A DNA stretch of 64,000 bases from FEN-1139 sp038207155 (GCA_038207155.1 JBBRAB010000012.1:1-64000), one strand, 5' to 3'. Counted from the stretch's first letter, positions 1-8,801 are shown. Notes: generated by a model not told the origin, from the sequence alone. Program-made: numbers and translations.

Positions 1-1
1 A

Positions 2-634
2 GCGGGTCGAAGTGGTTATACGATTACAGGCGGACGCGTGACCTACAACGGCGAGGACCTGCTGGCGCTGGCACCAGAAGAGCGCGCGCGCCGTGGGGTT
101 TTTTTGGGTTTCCAGTACCCGGTTGAGCTTCCGGGCGTGAGCAATCTCTACTTTTTGAAGGCCGCCGTGAACGCGGTGCGGCGTCATCGCGGGCTGACCG
201 AGCTAGACGCACTCGATTTTCTAGGAATCGCGCGAGAGAAAGCCAAATGGGTGGGGCTTGATGATTCTCTCACCCAGCGCATGGTCAACGTTGGGTTTTC
301 CGGCGGCGAGAAGAAGCGGAACGAAATCTTTCAAATGGCGCTACTGGAGCCGCAGCTCGCGATCCTCGACGAGATCGACTCGGGTCTCGATATTGATGCG
401 CTGCGCGTCGTGTCGGATGGGGTCAATCGCATGCGAAGCCCTGAGCGTTCGACGATTCTGATCACCCACTATCAGCGTCTGCTCAACCTGATCCCTCCGG
501 ATTTCGTGCACGTCCTAGCGCACGGCAAGATCGTGGCCTCTGGCGACCAGAGCCTGGCCGAGCGTCTTGAAAAGGATGGCTATGCGGCTGTTGGGATCAC
601 TGAAGCCCGACCGTCCGGGGAGGTTAGCGCGTGA
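2..634 (+). CDS. sufC: SufC, Fe-S assembly ATPase (5' truncated by window edge)
   Basis: ABC-type ATPase of the SufBCD scaffold, which builds Fe-S clusters in the cytosol. The reading frame is open to the first base, so the true start and the Walker A loop lie upstream. Visible motifs are the Q-loop region (FLGFQYP), the ABC signature FSGGEKKRNEI, Walker B with the catalytic Glu (LAILDEIDSGLDIDAL) and the switch His in LITHYQRLL. FSGGEKKRNE and DSGLDIDAL are SufC hallmarks rather than transporter ATPase features. The stop overlaps the sufD GTG start by four bases, implying translational coupling. sufB presumably lies just upstream, outside the window. Confidence 0.95.
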   Translation, partial: AGRSGYTITGGRVTYNGEDLLALAPEERARRGVFLGFQYPVELPGVSNLYFLKAAVNAVRRHRGLTELDALDFLGIAREKAKWVGLDDSLTQRMVNVGFSGGEKKRNEIFQMALLEPQLAILDEIDSGLDIDALRVVSDGVNRMRSPERSTILITHYQRLLNLIPPDFVHVLAHGKIVASGDQSLAERLEKDGYAAVGITEARPSGEVSA

Positions 635-1911
635 CCGCCCTGGAGACTTCGCTGCGCAAGTTGGTCGAGCAGAGTCCTCCGCGAGCGGAGCCCGACTGGC
701 GTTCTGCCCAGCGGCAAGCGGCTAGCGCGCGGTTTCTCGCGGGCGGACTTCCGACTGCGCAGACGGAGGCCTATCGCTTCACCCCACTCGAGTCGTTTGC
801 GTCGCGCAGCCTCGCCCTCGTTAGCGCGCCAGTCAGGGGCGCGTCGAGTGCGGCGGGGACTGCGCTTGAGCTGGTTTGGAGAAACGGCACTCCCGCCGAG
901 GTGCTCGGTGAATTGCCGCAGGGCGTGGAGGTCAGGCGTCTCTCGGAGCTGCTCAGCGGCGAGTCCGAGCGGGTTCTGGGCCAATTTGGGTCGCTTTCGG
1001 GCGATCTCGACGGCTTTGGCGCGGCCCAGCTCGCCCTCGGGGAGGACGCGTTTTGTCTGTGGCTGCACGGGGTGACGCTCGATCAGCCGATCCTCTTGCG
1101 CGTGGACGCCGCGGCAACGACCAAGGACGCGCTGTTTCTTCCACGACTCCTCGTGGTGGCAGAAGAGGGTACCAGGGCCTCTCTCGTTGAGACTCGTTCG
1201 GGGGACGCTGGCGCATTTGCTTTGCAGCTGATGCTCAGTGAAATCCTGGTAAAAGAGGGGGCTGAGCTTGAGCATTCCCGATGGATCGCGCTAGCTAGCG
1301 GGGTCTCGGAGGAAGCCATCACTCGGGTCTCGGTACTTGGCGGTGGGCGTTATCGCTCCTGGGTTGGCGTAACTGGTGGAAGCTGGACACGCCATGCACT
1401 CACGGTGACCCTGGCCGGCGTGGATGCCAGCTGTGAGCTGGATGGCGTGACCGTGGGACGAGGTGAGGAGATTTCGGATCACCACACGCTGATCGTTCAC
1501 GAGCTGCCAGGCGGCTCGAGTCGCGAAACCTATCGCGCGACTGTGGACGGCCAGGCGCGCTCCGTATTTGACGGCATTGTGCTGGTTAAGCCGGGCGCGG
1601 CTCGAACTCAGGCACATCAGGAGAACCGAAGCCTGATCCTCTCGCCGGACGCAGTGGTCTTCTCCAAGCCGCAGCTTGAGATCGACGCTGACGATGTGAA
1701 GTGCTCCCACGGTGCGACGATCGGTCGCCTTGATGAGGCTCAGCTCTTTTACCTGACCTCGCGTGGTCTTGAGCCCGAGGTGGCCAAGGAGCTGCTGTGC
1801 TGGGCCTTCGTCGCGGAACAGGTCGAGCGCTGTCCCGATGCTAGTCTTCGGGTGGAGGCTCGTCAGCAGCTAGCGAGCCGCTTGCCACGTGGTCTGGAGG
1901 CGAGCGCATGA
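631..1911 (+). CDS. sufD: SufD, Fe-S cluster scaffold subunit
   Basis: Scaffold partner of SufB and SufC, 426 aa, close to the family length. The C-terminal half carries the beta-helix core pattern of SufB/SufD (LDGVTVGRGEEISDHHTLIVHE, read here as short pieces, then HQENRSLILS) and the conserved CSHGAT segment, whose His corresponds to the functionally important SufD histidine. The GTG start overlaps the sufC stop (GTGA), and the stop overlaps the sufS ATG (ATGA). The divergent N-terminal half is normal for SufD. It is distinguished from SufB by its shorter length and by its position between sufC and sufS. Confidence 0.92.
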   Translation: MTALETSLRKLVEQSPPRAEPDWRSAQRQAASARFLAGGLPTAQTEAYRFTPLESFASRSLALVSAPVRGASSAAGTALELVWRNGTPAEVLGELPQGVEVRRLSELLSGESERVLGQFGSLSGDLDGFGAAQLALGEDAFCLWLHGVTLDQPILLRVDAAATTKDALFLPRLLVVAEEGTRASLVETRSGDAGAFALQLMLSEILVKEGAELEHSRWIALASGVSEEAITRVSVLGGGRYRSWVGVTGGSWTRHALTVTLAGVDASCELDGVTVGRGEEISDHHTLIVHELPGGSSRETYRATVDGQARSVFDGIVLVKPGAARTQAHQENRSLILSPDAVVFSKPQLEIDADDVKCSHGATIGRLDEAQLFYLTSRGLEPEVAKELLCWAFVAEQVERCPDASLRVEARQQLASRLPRGLEASA

Positions 1912-3143
1912 CGAGCCAACTCTGGGAGTCACACGAGGCACTGCGTCAGGAATTCCCGGCGCTCAATCAGGAGATCTACGGCAAACCTCTGGTCTACCTG
2001 GACAGCGCCGCGACCTCACTCAAGCCCCGTTGCGTGATTGATGCGGTGCGCTCCGTCTGGGAGAGCGACTGCGCCAACATCCACCGCGGCGTGCACACTT
2101 TGTCGCAGCGCGCGACCAAGCGCTACGAGGCGGCTCGTGAGTCGCTTCGTCGTTTTGTCGGCGCCAAGAGCAGTCGTGAGGTCGTGTTTGTGCGCGGCGC
2201 CACCGAGGGGCTCAACCTGATTGCTGCCACGCTCGGCCGCACCAAGCTGACCCCGGGTGACGAGGTCCTCGTAACGGGTCTCGAGCATCACGCCAACATC
2301 GTCCCCTGGCAGCTGATCTGTGAAGCCACCGGGGCGAAGTTGAGAGTTGCTGAGGTCTCTGATGACGGCTCGGTGACCGTCGGGGCCGTTCGCGCCGCCT
2401 TGACCGACAGGACCAAGATCGTCTCGGTGGCTCACGTCTCGAACGCGCTCGGTACGGTCTTGCCCGTCAAAGAGATCGCGCAGGTTGCCCATGAACGGGG
2501 GGCCTGGGTGGTCGTGGATGGTGCTCAAGCCGCTCCCCACCTTCCCGTCAACGTCCAGGATATTGACTGCGATTTCTACGTTCTCAGCGGTCACAAGCTG
2601 TACGGACCGGACGGTATCGGCATCCTGTACGGGCGTGAGGCTGTGCTCTCGACCCTTCCGCCCTACCAGGGCGGGGGGGACATGATCCTGAGCGTTTCGT
2701 TTGAACAAACGCTGTACAACGAGCTGCCCTATCGCTTTGAGGCGGGGACGCCCAGCATCGCGGGAGCGGTGGGCCTCGGTGCGGCCGTCGAGTTTCTTGC
2801 ATCGCTCGGCTGGGACCGTATCACCGCGCGCGAGCATGAACTGCTAGCGGCTGGAACCGCCATTTTGGAGGCGATTCCTGGGGTTCGCATCATTGGCCAG
2901 GCGCCTGAAAAGATTGGCGTGCTGTCGTTCGTCGTCGAGGGCGTCCATCCCCATGATCTTGGGACCATTCTCGACCGCGAGGGCGTGGCCATTCGCACGG
3001 GGCATCACTGTGCCCAGCCCGTGATCGAGCGCTTCGGTCTCTCGGCGACAGCCCGGGCGTCCCTTGGTTTGTACAACACGCTTGGCGAACTCGAGGAGCT
3101 GGGCCGAGCCGTGCGCAAAGCACAGGAGCTATTTGGGTCATGA
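1908..3143 (+). CDS. sufS: SufS, group II cysteine desulfurase
   Basis: PLP-dependent fold-type I enzyme converting L-cysteine to L-alanine and supplying persulfide sulfur to Fe-S assembly. Length is 411 aa, normal for SufS. Visible are YLDSAATSLKP near the N-terminus, GLEHHANIVPWQ with the cofactor-stacking His, DGAQAAPHLPV with the PLP-binding Asp, the Schiff-base lysine in SGHKLYGPDG (about K230) and the persulfide cysteine in RTGHHCAQP (about C368). The RxGxHCAQP context is that of group II (SufS) enzymes. The gene overlaps both neighbours by four bases, and its adjacency to sufU makes SufU the likely sulfur acceptor. Confidence 0.96.
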   Translation: MTSQLWESHEALRQEFPALNQEIYGKPLVYLDSAATSLKPRCVIDAVRSVWESDCANIHRGVHTLSQRATKRYEAARESLRRFVGAKSSREVVFVRGATEGLNLIAATLGRTKLTPGDEVLVTGLEHHANIVPWQLICEATGAKLRVAEVSDDGSVTVGAVRAALTDRTKIVSVAHVSNALGTVLPVKEIAQVAHERGAWVVVDGAQAAPHLPVNVQDIDCDFYVLSGHKLYGPDGIGILYGREAVLSTLPPYQGGGDMILSVSFEQTLYNELPYRFEAGTPSIAGAVGLGAAVEFLASLGWDRITAREHELLAAGTAILEAIPGVRIIGQAPEKIGVLSFVVEGVHPHDLGTILDREGVAIRTGHHCAQPVIERFGLSATARASLGLYNTLGELEELGRAVRKAQELFGS

Positions 3144-3622
3144 GCGAGCTGCGAGATCTCTACCAGGAGATGATCCTGGAGCATGGTAAACGTCCCCGGA
3201 ATTTTCGCTTTCCCGAGGGCGCCAATCTTACTGCCAACGGGCACAATCCGCTCTGCGGCGATCGGCTTGTGCTGAAGGTCAAGTACGAGCAGGGGCGCGT
3301 GGTGGACATCGGGTTTCAGGGCACGGGCTGCGCTATCTGCATGGCTTCTGCTTCCACCATGACTGAGACCGTTATGGGACGGCAGCGCGAGGACGTGGAC
3401 GCGCTGATCGACAAGTTCCTCGCCATGACGGTTCGCAACGAGCCCGGCGCAGTCGAGCTCCTGCCGCCAAAATTGGCAGTCTTTTCGGGGGTTCAGGAGT
3501 ACCCGATGCGCGTGAAATGCGCGACCTTGGCGTGGCACACGCTCGAGGCCGCTCTCGCAGGCCAGGTAACAGCCAGCTCAGAGGCCGCGTCAACTCCGGG
3601 CACCCAGACGCAGGGGGGCTGA
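3140..3622 (+). CDS. sufU: SufU-type zinc-dependent sulfurtransferase
   Basis: IscU-fold protein that in characterised SUF systems accepts persulfide from SufS through a Zn site. The ligand set is present: C39 and D41 in NPLCGDR, C64 in GTGCAICMAS and C127 in RVKCATLAWHTL. The roughly 20-residue insertion between the second and third cysteines (EDVDALIDKF to GAVELLPPKL) distinguishes SufU from IscU. The 160-aa length fits, with a short low-complexity Thr/Ser/Gly tail. The start overlaps the sufS stop (ATGA). SufU is typical of Gram-positive SUF operons; here it takes the place SufE usually holds in proteobacteria. Confidence 0.93.
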   Translation: MSELRDLYQEMILEHGKRPRNFRFPEGANLTANGHNPLCGDRLVLKVKYEQGRVVDIGFQGTGCAICMASASTMTETVMGRQREDVDALIDKFLAMTVRNEPGAVELLPPKLAVFSGVQEYPMRVKCATLAWHTLEAALAGQVTASSEAASTPGTQTQGG

Positions 3623-3624
3623 GC

Positions 3625-4041
3625 ATGCCCAGCGATGTGCTTGGTCGTCGGCACCTCGGGGTGCTGAATCTTGCGGCGCCTGCCCCGTCGAGTCAGTACC
3701 TGCTCGAGGATGCCGGCGCGCATCCGGAGCAGTCTAGCGAGAACCTTGGCGGGCGAGTGATCGACGCTCTGCGTAGCATCCACGACCCTGAAATCCCGTT
3801 GAACATCTATGATCTGGGACTCATCTACCGCGCGGATGTGGACGACGCCGGTGAGGTGAAGGTTGAAATGACGCTAACCTCGCCTGGGTGCCCCGTTGCC
3901 GGTGTGCTGGTGCGGGAAGCGCACGACAAAGTGCGCAAGCTGCCCGGAGTCACGCGGGTGCGCACTGAGCTCGTGTGGGAGCCGGCCTGGACCCGGGACC
4001 GCATGAGTGACGCTGCCAAACTCGCCCTCGGATTGCTCTAG
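3625..4041 (+). CDS. sufT: SufT-like MIP18/DUF59 Fe-S assembly factor
   Basis: Small (138 aa) MIP18-family protein, a group involved in Fe-S cluster maturation or carriage. The domain occupies about residues 43-135: IDALRSIHDPEIPLNIYDLG (the diagnostic DPEIPxxIxDLGLI block), then VKVEMTLTSPGCPVAG with the conserved reactive cysteine, and a C-terminal WEPAWTRDRMSDAAK segment that matches this family's usual WxPpWxxxxM ending. The N-terminal 42 residues are non-conserved. I chose the ATG two bases after the sufU stop, preceded by a GGGGGG tract; a longer in-frame opening lies inside sufU and is rejected. Placement within the suf operon supports the role. Confidence 0.88.
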   Translation: MPSDVLGRRHLGVLNLAAPAPSSQYLLEDAGAHPEQSSENLGGRVIDALRSIHDPEIPLNIYDLGLIYRADVDDAGEVKVEMTLTSPGCPVAGVLVREAHDKVRKLPGVTRVRTELVWEPAWTRDRMSDAAKLALGLL

Positions 4042-4061
4042 AAAAGGACGGACTAATCGCC

Positions 4062-4442
4062 ATGCAACAGACCTCTGTCAGTGAGCAGCTCCCAGTCGCG
4101 CAGGTTCCGGTGGAGGTGACCGCTGAGGCGGCGGTCTGGGCCCTTGCCCGGCTCCGGCGCGATGGCAATCCCAGTGGTGCACTCCGACTAGGCGTCAAGG
4201 GGGGCGGCTGCGAGGGTTATACCTACGTGGTCGAGCTTGCCTCAGGGGCACCCGGCCAGCGTGAAAAGAGCTACGAACAGCACGGACTAACAGTCTGGCT
4301 CGACGAACGCTGTCTGCGATTCGTGGAGGGGGCGACGGTAGTTTTGCACAAGAGTCTGATGTTCACGGGTCTGCGCTTTTCTAACCCCAAGCAGGCCACC
4401 ACCTGCGGTTGCGGTGAGACCTTCAGCGTAAAACCGGAGTGA
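4062..4442 (+). CDS. A-type Fe-S carrier (HesB/IscA/SufA family)
   Basis: A-type carrier protein of 126 aa that would receive clusters from SufBCD and pass them to apoproteins. Three conserved ligand cysteines are visible: C50 in GGGCEGYTY and C115/C117 in TTCGCGETF near the C-terminus. The first motif reads GCEGYTY where IscA/SufA usually has GCSGxxY, so a Glu replaces a conserved Ser. It follows the SufT-like gene by 20 bases and is preceded by AGGACGG. It ends the suf operon and is followed at once by a long hairpin. Calling it SufA rather than IscA or ErpA would rest only on context. Confidence 0.88.
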   Translation: MQQTSVSEQLPVAQVPVEVTAEAAVWALARLRRDGNPSGALRLGVKGGGCEGYTYVVELASGAPGQREKSYEQHGLTVWLDERCLRFVEGATVVLHKSLMFTGLRFSNPKQATTCGCGETFSVKPE

Positions 4443-4444
4443 GT

Positions 4445-4473
4445 CCGTAGCGGGATGCGCAGCCCCGCTACGG
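4445..4473 (+). terminator. Hairpin ending the suf operon
   Basis: Perfect 10-bp inverted repeat (CCGTAGCGGG / CCCGCTACGG) with a 9-nt loop, starting two bases after the A-type carrier stop codon. There is no downstream T-run, so it may be an intrinsic terminator of the GC-rich weak-tail type or a 3'-end stabilising hairpin. Confidence 0.5.
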
Positions 4474-4569
4474 CCGCGTATTCGCGTATTCGCGTCGCGA
4501 AAGAATTGCGTCACCGTGTGTTCGAGCGCCGAGTGGAGTTCGAAGTGGTAGGGTCAACGGCAACCGTTC

Positions 4570-6345
4570 ATGACCTCTCCACGTTCGCTCTGGGATCGAA
4601 TTCCGGTAGCATTTGTGCCCAAGCTGGTGACCGTCCTGCGTGAAGGCTACGGTCGCCGTGACCTGGCCGCAGACGTCATGGCTGGGGTGATTGTCGGCAT
4701 CGTCGCGCTGCCCCTGGCCATTGCTTTTGGCATCGCTTCGGGGGTGACTCCGTCGCAGGGGCTTTACACCGCCATCGTCGGCGGATTCCTGATATCGCTG
4801 CTTGGGGGTTGTCGGGTGCAGGTGGGGGGCCCCACGGGCGCGTTCGTCGTGCTGATCGCGGGTCTGGTGCACAAGTACGGCTACGACGGGCTAGCGACGG
4901 CCACGTTCCTAGCGGGGCTGATGCTTATCGTGATGGGCATCGGCAAGCTCGGCGTGATCATCCAGTACATTCCGTTTCCGGTGACCGTTGGCTTCACCTC
5001 GGGGATCGCGCTGATTATCGCGATAGGCCAGATACCGTCGTTACTCGGATTGCGCGTGGCCAATGATCCGAGTGAGGTCCTCTCGAAGCTCGCGGTTTAT
5101 GCGCGCTCGGCCAACACCATCAGTTGGACTACGACTGGCGTCGGAATGCTGGCGCTGGCGCTGGCGATATACTTTCCCAAGCTTGCCGGTTTTACTGGGA
5201 AAAACTGGTTGCGAAAGATCCCAGGGTCCTTGGTGGCGGTCGTCGTCACGACGGCGGTCGTGGGTTGCTTTCACCTGAATGTAGCCACGATTGGGACCCG
5301 GTTCGGAGATCTGCCGTCCTCGGTACCCATGCCGCGCATGCCGCATCTCAGCCTGGCGCTCGCGCGCGAGCTGTTTCAGCCCGCGATCGCGATCGCCCTG
5401 CTCGCGGGGATTGAGTCACTGCTGTCGGCGGTGGTCGCTGACGGCATGACGGGGCGCCGGCATCGTTCCAACGTCGAGTTGATCGCTCAGGGCGCCGCGA
5501 ACATCGGGTCCACCATTTTTGGCGGAATTCCAGTAACGGGCGCGATTGCGCGGACGGCCACCAATATCAAAAATGGCGCAAAATCGCCGATCGCTGGCAT
5601 CGTGCACGCGCTCGTGCTGCTGCTGATCGTGCTGTTTCTTGGACGCTGGGCCAAGCTCATTCCGCTCACCACCTTGGCCGCCGTGTTGTTTGTCGTGGCC
5701 TACAACATGAGCGAGTGGCGGACGTTTGTGAAACTTTTCAGTGCGCCACGCAGCGACTTGGTCGTGCTCCTCACGACGTTTCTGCTGACTATCGTCATCG
5801 ATCTAACCGTGGCGATTGAGGTTGGCGTGGTCCTGGCCTCGCTGCTCTTCATTCGCCGCATGTCGGAGGTCTCGCAGGTGGAGTCGCTGACTCGCCAACT
5901 GCGTGACGACGAGGAGGAACCGGCGGATCCGCTGTCCATCGAGCTGCGGGACGTGCCGGAGGGCGTGGTCGTCTACGAGGTATTTGGCGCGTTTTTCTTC
6001 GGTGCTGTCGACAAGTTTCGCACGATTCTGGCTGAGCTCGAGAGTCACCCGCGCGTGATCATCATTCGGATGCGCCATGTGCTGGTCGTTGACTCGAGCG
6101 GCCTCAAGTTTCTCGAAGAGATGATGCTGCGCTGTCGAAAAGACGGCATCGTGCTGATTTTGTCGGGGGTTCACATGCAGCCGCTGGGCGCCATGGACAA
6201 GTCCGGACTGCTCGACGAGCTCGGGGCCGATCGTGTGTTTTCCCACATCGATCTTGCGCTAGCGGCAGCTCGCGAGGCGCTGACTCAGGTCACAACGCGC
6301 GCGAGTTTACCTGCGTCACGGCGCAGCATTCGGACGAGCCGCTAG
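4570..6345 (+). CDS. SulP/SLC26 family anion transporter with STAS domain
   Basis: Inner-membrane anion permease of 591 aa (sulfate, bicarbonate or a similar anion; substrate not readable). The N-terminal part carries the SulP signature (LAADVMAGVIVGIVALPLAIAFGIASGV read in parts; GLYTAIVGG; GGCRVQVGGPTGAF) and about 10-14 hydrophobic segments to residue 430. SRT-type transport motifs appear in GMTGRRHRSNVELIAQGAANI. A cytoplasmic STAS domain follows at about 455-575, with the conserved DSSGLKFLE loop, whose Ser is phosphorylated in anti-sigma antagonists. It is monocistronic between the suf operon and a convergent gene. The absence of carbonic anhydrase or sulfate genes nearby leaves the substrate open. 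Confidence 0.93.
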   Translation: MTSPRSLWDRIPVAFVPKLVTVLREGYGRRDLAADVMAGVIVGIVALPLAIAFGIASGVTPSQGLYTAIVGGFLISLLGGCRVQVGGPTGAFVVLIAGLVHKYGYDGLATATFLAGLMLIVMGIGKLGVIIQYIPFPVTVGFTSGIALIIAIGQIPSLLGLRVANDPSEVLSKLAVYARSANTISWTTTGVGMLALALAIYFPKLAGFTGKNWLRKIPGSLVAVVVTTAVVGCFHLNVATIGTRFGDLPSSVPMPRMPHLSLALARELFQPAIAIALLAGIESLLSAVVADGMTGRRHRSNVELIAQGAANIGSTIFGGIPVTGAIARTATNIKNGAKSPIAGIVHALVLLLIVLFLGRWAKLIPLTTLAAVLFVVAYNMSEWRTFVKLFSAPRSDLVVLLTTFLLTIVIDLTVAIEVGVVLASLLFIRRMSEVSQVESLTRQLRDDEEEPADPLSIELRDVPEGVVVYEVFGAFFFGAVDKFRTILAELESHPRVIIIRMRHVLVVDSSGLKFLEEMMLRCRKDGIVLILSGVHMQPLGAMDKSGLLDELGADRVFSHIDLALAAAREALTQVTTRASLPASRRSIRTSR

Positions 6346-6363
6346 GCCCCGGCGCGCGCGAAC

Positions 6364-6392
6364 GGCGAGGGTCGACAGCGCCGACGCTCGCC
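6364..6392. terminator. Hairpin between convergent genes
   Basis: Interrupted inverted repeat GGCGAG-G-GTCG / CGAC-G-CTCGCC (10 paired bases, one mismatch, 7-nt loop) between the convergent SulP gene and the downstream minus-strand gene. No clear T-run on either side. Likely a shared bidirectional terminator. Confidence 0.4.
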
Positions 6393-6406
6393 GCGGTGGC
6401 CGCTCG

Positions 6407-6706
6407 CTACTGGGTCCGGCAGTCGTAGTCACCGACCAGCAAATAGGCGGGCCGACAGACGATCGCGACCGTTGCCCCAGCTCCGCCAGTTGCCTTGGTC
6501 GCGACGTGAAACTCAAAGGTCTGACTGAACGGAGTGCGCTCGAGGCGCGTCTTCTCCGTTGGACAGTCGACACCGCCGCAGGCCAGGCGAGCCGCCCGAG
6601 CCTGCAGCTCGGTGTTATCGGAATAGACGTTGTAAAGGCCCACGGCGGTGATGCCAAGCATGACTACCGTGATGAGCGGACGAATCAAAACCTTGGCGTC
6701 TGACAC
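6407..6706 (-). CDS. Small membrane-anchored protein, unknown function
   Basis: A 99-aa protein with one N-terminal hydrophobic segment (VLIRPLITVVMLGITAVGLY, about residues 5-26) and a periplasmic-looking C-terminal domain with four cysteines (LACGGVDCP, AIVCRP, GDYDCRT), which could form two disulfides. I chose the GTG start with GAAGG six bases upstream; an upstream TTG would add 14 residues and overlap the methyltransferase gene. No family recognised. It lies 16 bases behind the methyltransferase gene and may be co-transcribed with it. Confidence 0.6.
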   Translation of the reverse strand: MSDAKVLIRPLITVVMLGITAVGLYNVYSDNTELQARAARLACGGVDCPTEKTRLERTPFSQTFEFHVATKATGGAGATVAIVCRPAYLLVGDYDCRTQ

Positions 6707-6722
6707 AGTGGGCCTTCGGATG

Positions 6723-7325
6723 TCACTTGGTGGAGGGGCAGACTTCAAGCTCGTAGAATGGGGCCTCGCGATCCTTCACCCACCAGAGGCCAGCCCCGAT
6801 GTTGACGAAGTGCTTCGTGAGGATCCCGCGGTAGTACGAGCCGTTTCGGATGAAAATATCCTGATCCGTGCGCTCCAAATCGCAGTTTTCTCGCAGATCC
6901 TGGCGCGTGGTGATCTCCAGGTACACGAGTCCCTTTGACATTGCCGCAATATTGGCAACGGCTGGGGCGACGTCGGGATCAGGGAGATACTGAAGCACGC
7001 CCTGGCAGACGATTAGGTCGTGTTTTTTGCGGTCGCGCCAACGCGCGATGTCGCGCTGCTGGAAACCATAGTTTTTGCAGGCTGCGAGGCTGACCTCGGT
7101 CCCGAGGTACTTTACCGAGCTCTGATGTTGCTCAATCCAGTTCTTCCAGTGCCCAATTCCGGCACCGACGTCGAGTACGCTCTTGACTTCGACTGCATTG
7201 TAGCGAGCGAAGGCAAAAACGAACTCACAGAGGGCGGCATGTTCTTCGGGGGAGACGACGCGCGTCTTGGGGTCCTCGTAGAACCGCGAGTAGTACGCTT
7301 CGTCGAAGCGCCGAAACCGATCCAT
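6723..7325 (-). CDS. Class I SAM-dependent methyltransferase
   Basis: Rossmann-fold methyltransferase of 200 aa. Motif I is SVLDVGAGIGHWKNW, the acidic end of beta-2 is LGTEVS, and motif IV is HDLIVCQGVLQYLPD, as in Methyltransf_11/23 enzymes acting on small molecules or lipids. A Tyr-rich N-terminal segment (DEAYYSRFYEDP) precedes the fold. An in-frame TTG would extend the protein by 37 residues, but that stretch has about 50 percent GC at third positions, much lower than the body of the gene, so the ATG is preferred. Substrate unknown; the glycosyltransferase genes upstream suggest cell-surface or small-molecule glycan work, but this is inference only. Confidence 0.8.
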   Translation of the reverse strand: MDRFRRFDEAYYSRFYEDPKTRVVSPEEHAALCEFVFAFARYNAVEVKSVLDVGAGIGHWKNWIEQHQSSVKYLGTEVSLAACKNYGFQQRDIARWRDRKKHDLIVCQGVLQYLPDPDVAPAVANIAAMSKGLVYLEITTRQDLRENCDLERTDQDIFIRNGSYYRGILTKHFVNIGAGLWWVKDREAPFYELEVCPSTK

Positions 7326-7631
7326 GGGGCGCAGTCTATCCAAAAGTTCGGCGAATCGAAGGCTTCTAGCAACAAATGGCGCAAGTAGGCTGGTGGGCCT
7401 GTATTTTCGAGCAAGGCGGACGAGCTGAATTTGCAAATTCGTCGAAGAATCGCTACGTTTCGGCCTTACTGCGCGGAGAGCCGGCCTGGCGGGATTTGGG
7501 CCTTGTAGAGGGGTGCGGCGCCGTTGGGCGGCGTGTGAAGGGTTCCTCGGGCGCTGGAGGGCAGCGCTCGGAGGCTACCGTGACGGCGAGGCCGAGCGGC
7601 CCGTCGGGCCGTCCTCACGTCGGCGGGCGAC
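7326..7631. other. Intergenic region, no gene seen
   Basis: About 306 bases between the methyltransferase start and the glycosyltransferase stop. Codon bias drops on both strands and open frames are short. It probably holds the methyltransferase promoter and the end of the glycosyltransferase transcript. No convincing hairpin with T-run or promoter boxes found. Confidence 0.5.
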
Positions 7632-8801
7632 TCAGGCGAGCGCGCGTCGCCAGAACGCGAGGGTTTCGCTAGCGCAGCGGCTCCAGGTGAAGGTGGCTGC
7701 GCGAGCGAGCCCACGAGCGCGCAGCTCCCGGCGCAAGGCCTCGTCTTCGACCAGTCGGGTGAGCGAGGCGGCCAAGACGTCGGGGTCGCCGCAGGGGACG
7801 ATCAGGGCGGCGTCCCCCGCGACCTCGTCCAGGGAGGAGCCGGGGCTCGTGACGGTCGGGGTGCCGCAGGCCAGGGCCTCCAGCACAGGGAGACCGAATC
7901 CCTCGTAGCGCGAGGGAAACACGTGGAGCAGAGCGGTTCGATAAAGTGCCGGGACCAGGTCCTCGGCAACGTAGTCGGTGAGAACCAGTTGTGAGGAGGT
8001 CCCAAGTCGGTGAGCGAGCTTCTGGAGTTCAATCTGCCGTGGGCGATCGAGGTGCCCGGCGAGCACGAGGTTCACACCGTGACGCGCGACCTGGCTGTGA
8101 GCGCGTACCAGGGTGTCGAGATCCTTACGCGCATCTCCCGCGCCCAGGTACAGGATGTATGGCGCGGTGGAACCGAGCAGCCCGTGAACGCGCGCGGCCT
8201 CGTCAGGGGCGGCCTGCGGGTGAAAACGCTCGTGGTCCACGCCGTGCCAGACCACATCGATCCGCTCGGGCGACAGGTTCAGATACGCCACGAGATCGCG
8301 CTTGGTTGCCTCGGATACAGCTAAAATCCTCTGCGCCGGTGCATAGCGAAGGCGGGCTACTTGAGTGTAGAGCTGCTCCCATTTCCAAATTGGCGGGAGG
8401 TAGTCTTGGCGCTGAGTCAGCACAATCAGGTCGTGCGCGGTGATGGTCAGGCGTGGCTTGCCAATGAGGGCCATCCCCTTGGGCTCGGTGAGGTGCAGCA
8501 GCGACGCGTCGGCTTTACTGGCTGCGCGGCGCCCCAGCCAGCTGATCAGGGTGGCGCGGCGCAGGTTGGCGGCACCGACCACGGGCGTTGGTGGCTGCCC
8601 GCAGTAGCGGTCCATCTCAACCACAGGGGGCAGCAGGCTTGTCAGGGTCGGATTTGCCGTCAGTCCTTGGATTTCGAGCTCTCCCCAGCCAGCTTGGCCG
8701 AGTTCGGTCAGCCCTTGCACCAGGCCGCGCACGTAGCGTCCGATACCTCGGAGGGTGGAGGGGGTTTCTAGCGGGGTCAGGTCAAGCAAAACGCGCGGCA
8801 T
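7632..8801 (-). CDS. Family 4 glycosyltransferase
   Basis: GT-B fold glycosyltransferase of 389 aa. The N-terminal acceptor-side motif LRGIGRYVRGL is typical of GT4 enzymes (GxGRYxxxL). The C-terminal donor domain starts near ILYLGAGDARKDLDTLVRAH and contains the retaining GT4 E-x7-E motif in SRYEGFGLPVLEALACGTPTV. Sugar and acceptor are not readable. The gene is divergent from a second GT4 gene 69 bases away and shares domain layout with it, suggesting a pair acting on one surface polysaccharide. There is no signal peptide or membrane segment, so it should be cytosolic or peripheral. Confidence 0.9.
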   Translation of the reverse strand: MPRVLLDLTPLETPSTLRGIGRYVRGLVQGLTELGQAGWGELEIQGLTANPTLTSLLPPVVEMDRYCGQPPTPVVGAANLRRATLISWLGRRAASKADASLLHLTEPKGMALIGKPRLTITAHDLIVLTQRQDYLPPIWKWEQLYTQVARLRYAPAQRILAVSEATKRDLVAYLNLSPERIDVVWHGVDHERFHPQAAPDEAARVHGLLGSTAPYILYLGAGDARKDLDTLVRAHSQVARHGVNLVLAGHLDRPRQIELQKLAHRLGTSSQLVLTDYVAEDLVPALYRTALLHVFPSRYEGFGLPVLEALACGTPTVTSPGSSLDEVAGDAALIVPCGDPDVLAASLTRLVEDEALRRELRARGLARAATFTWSRCASETLAFWRRALA

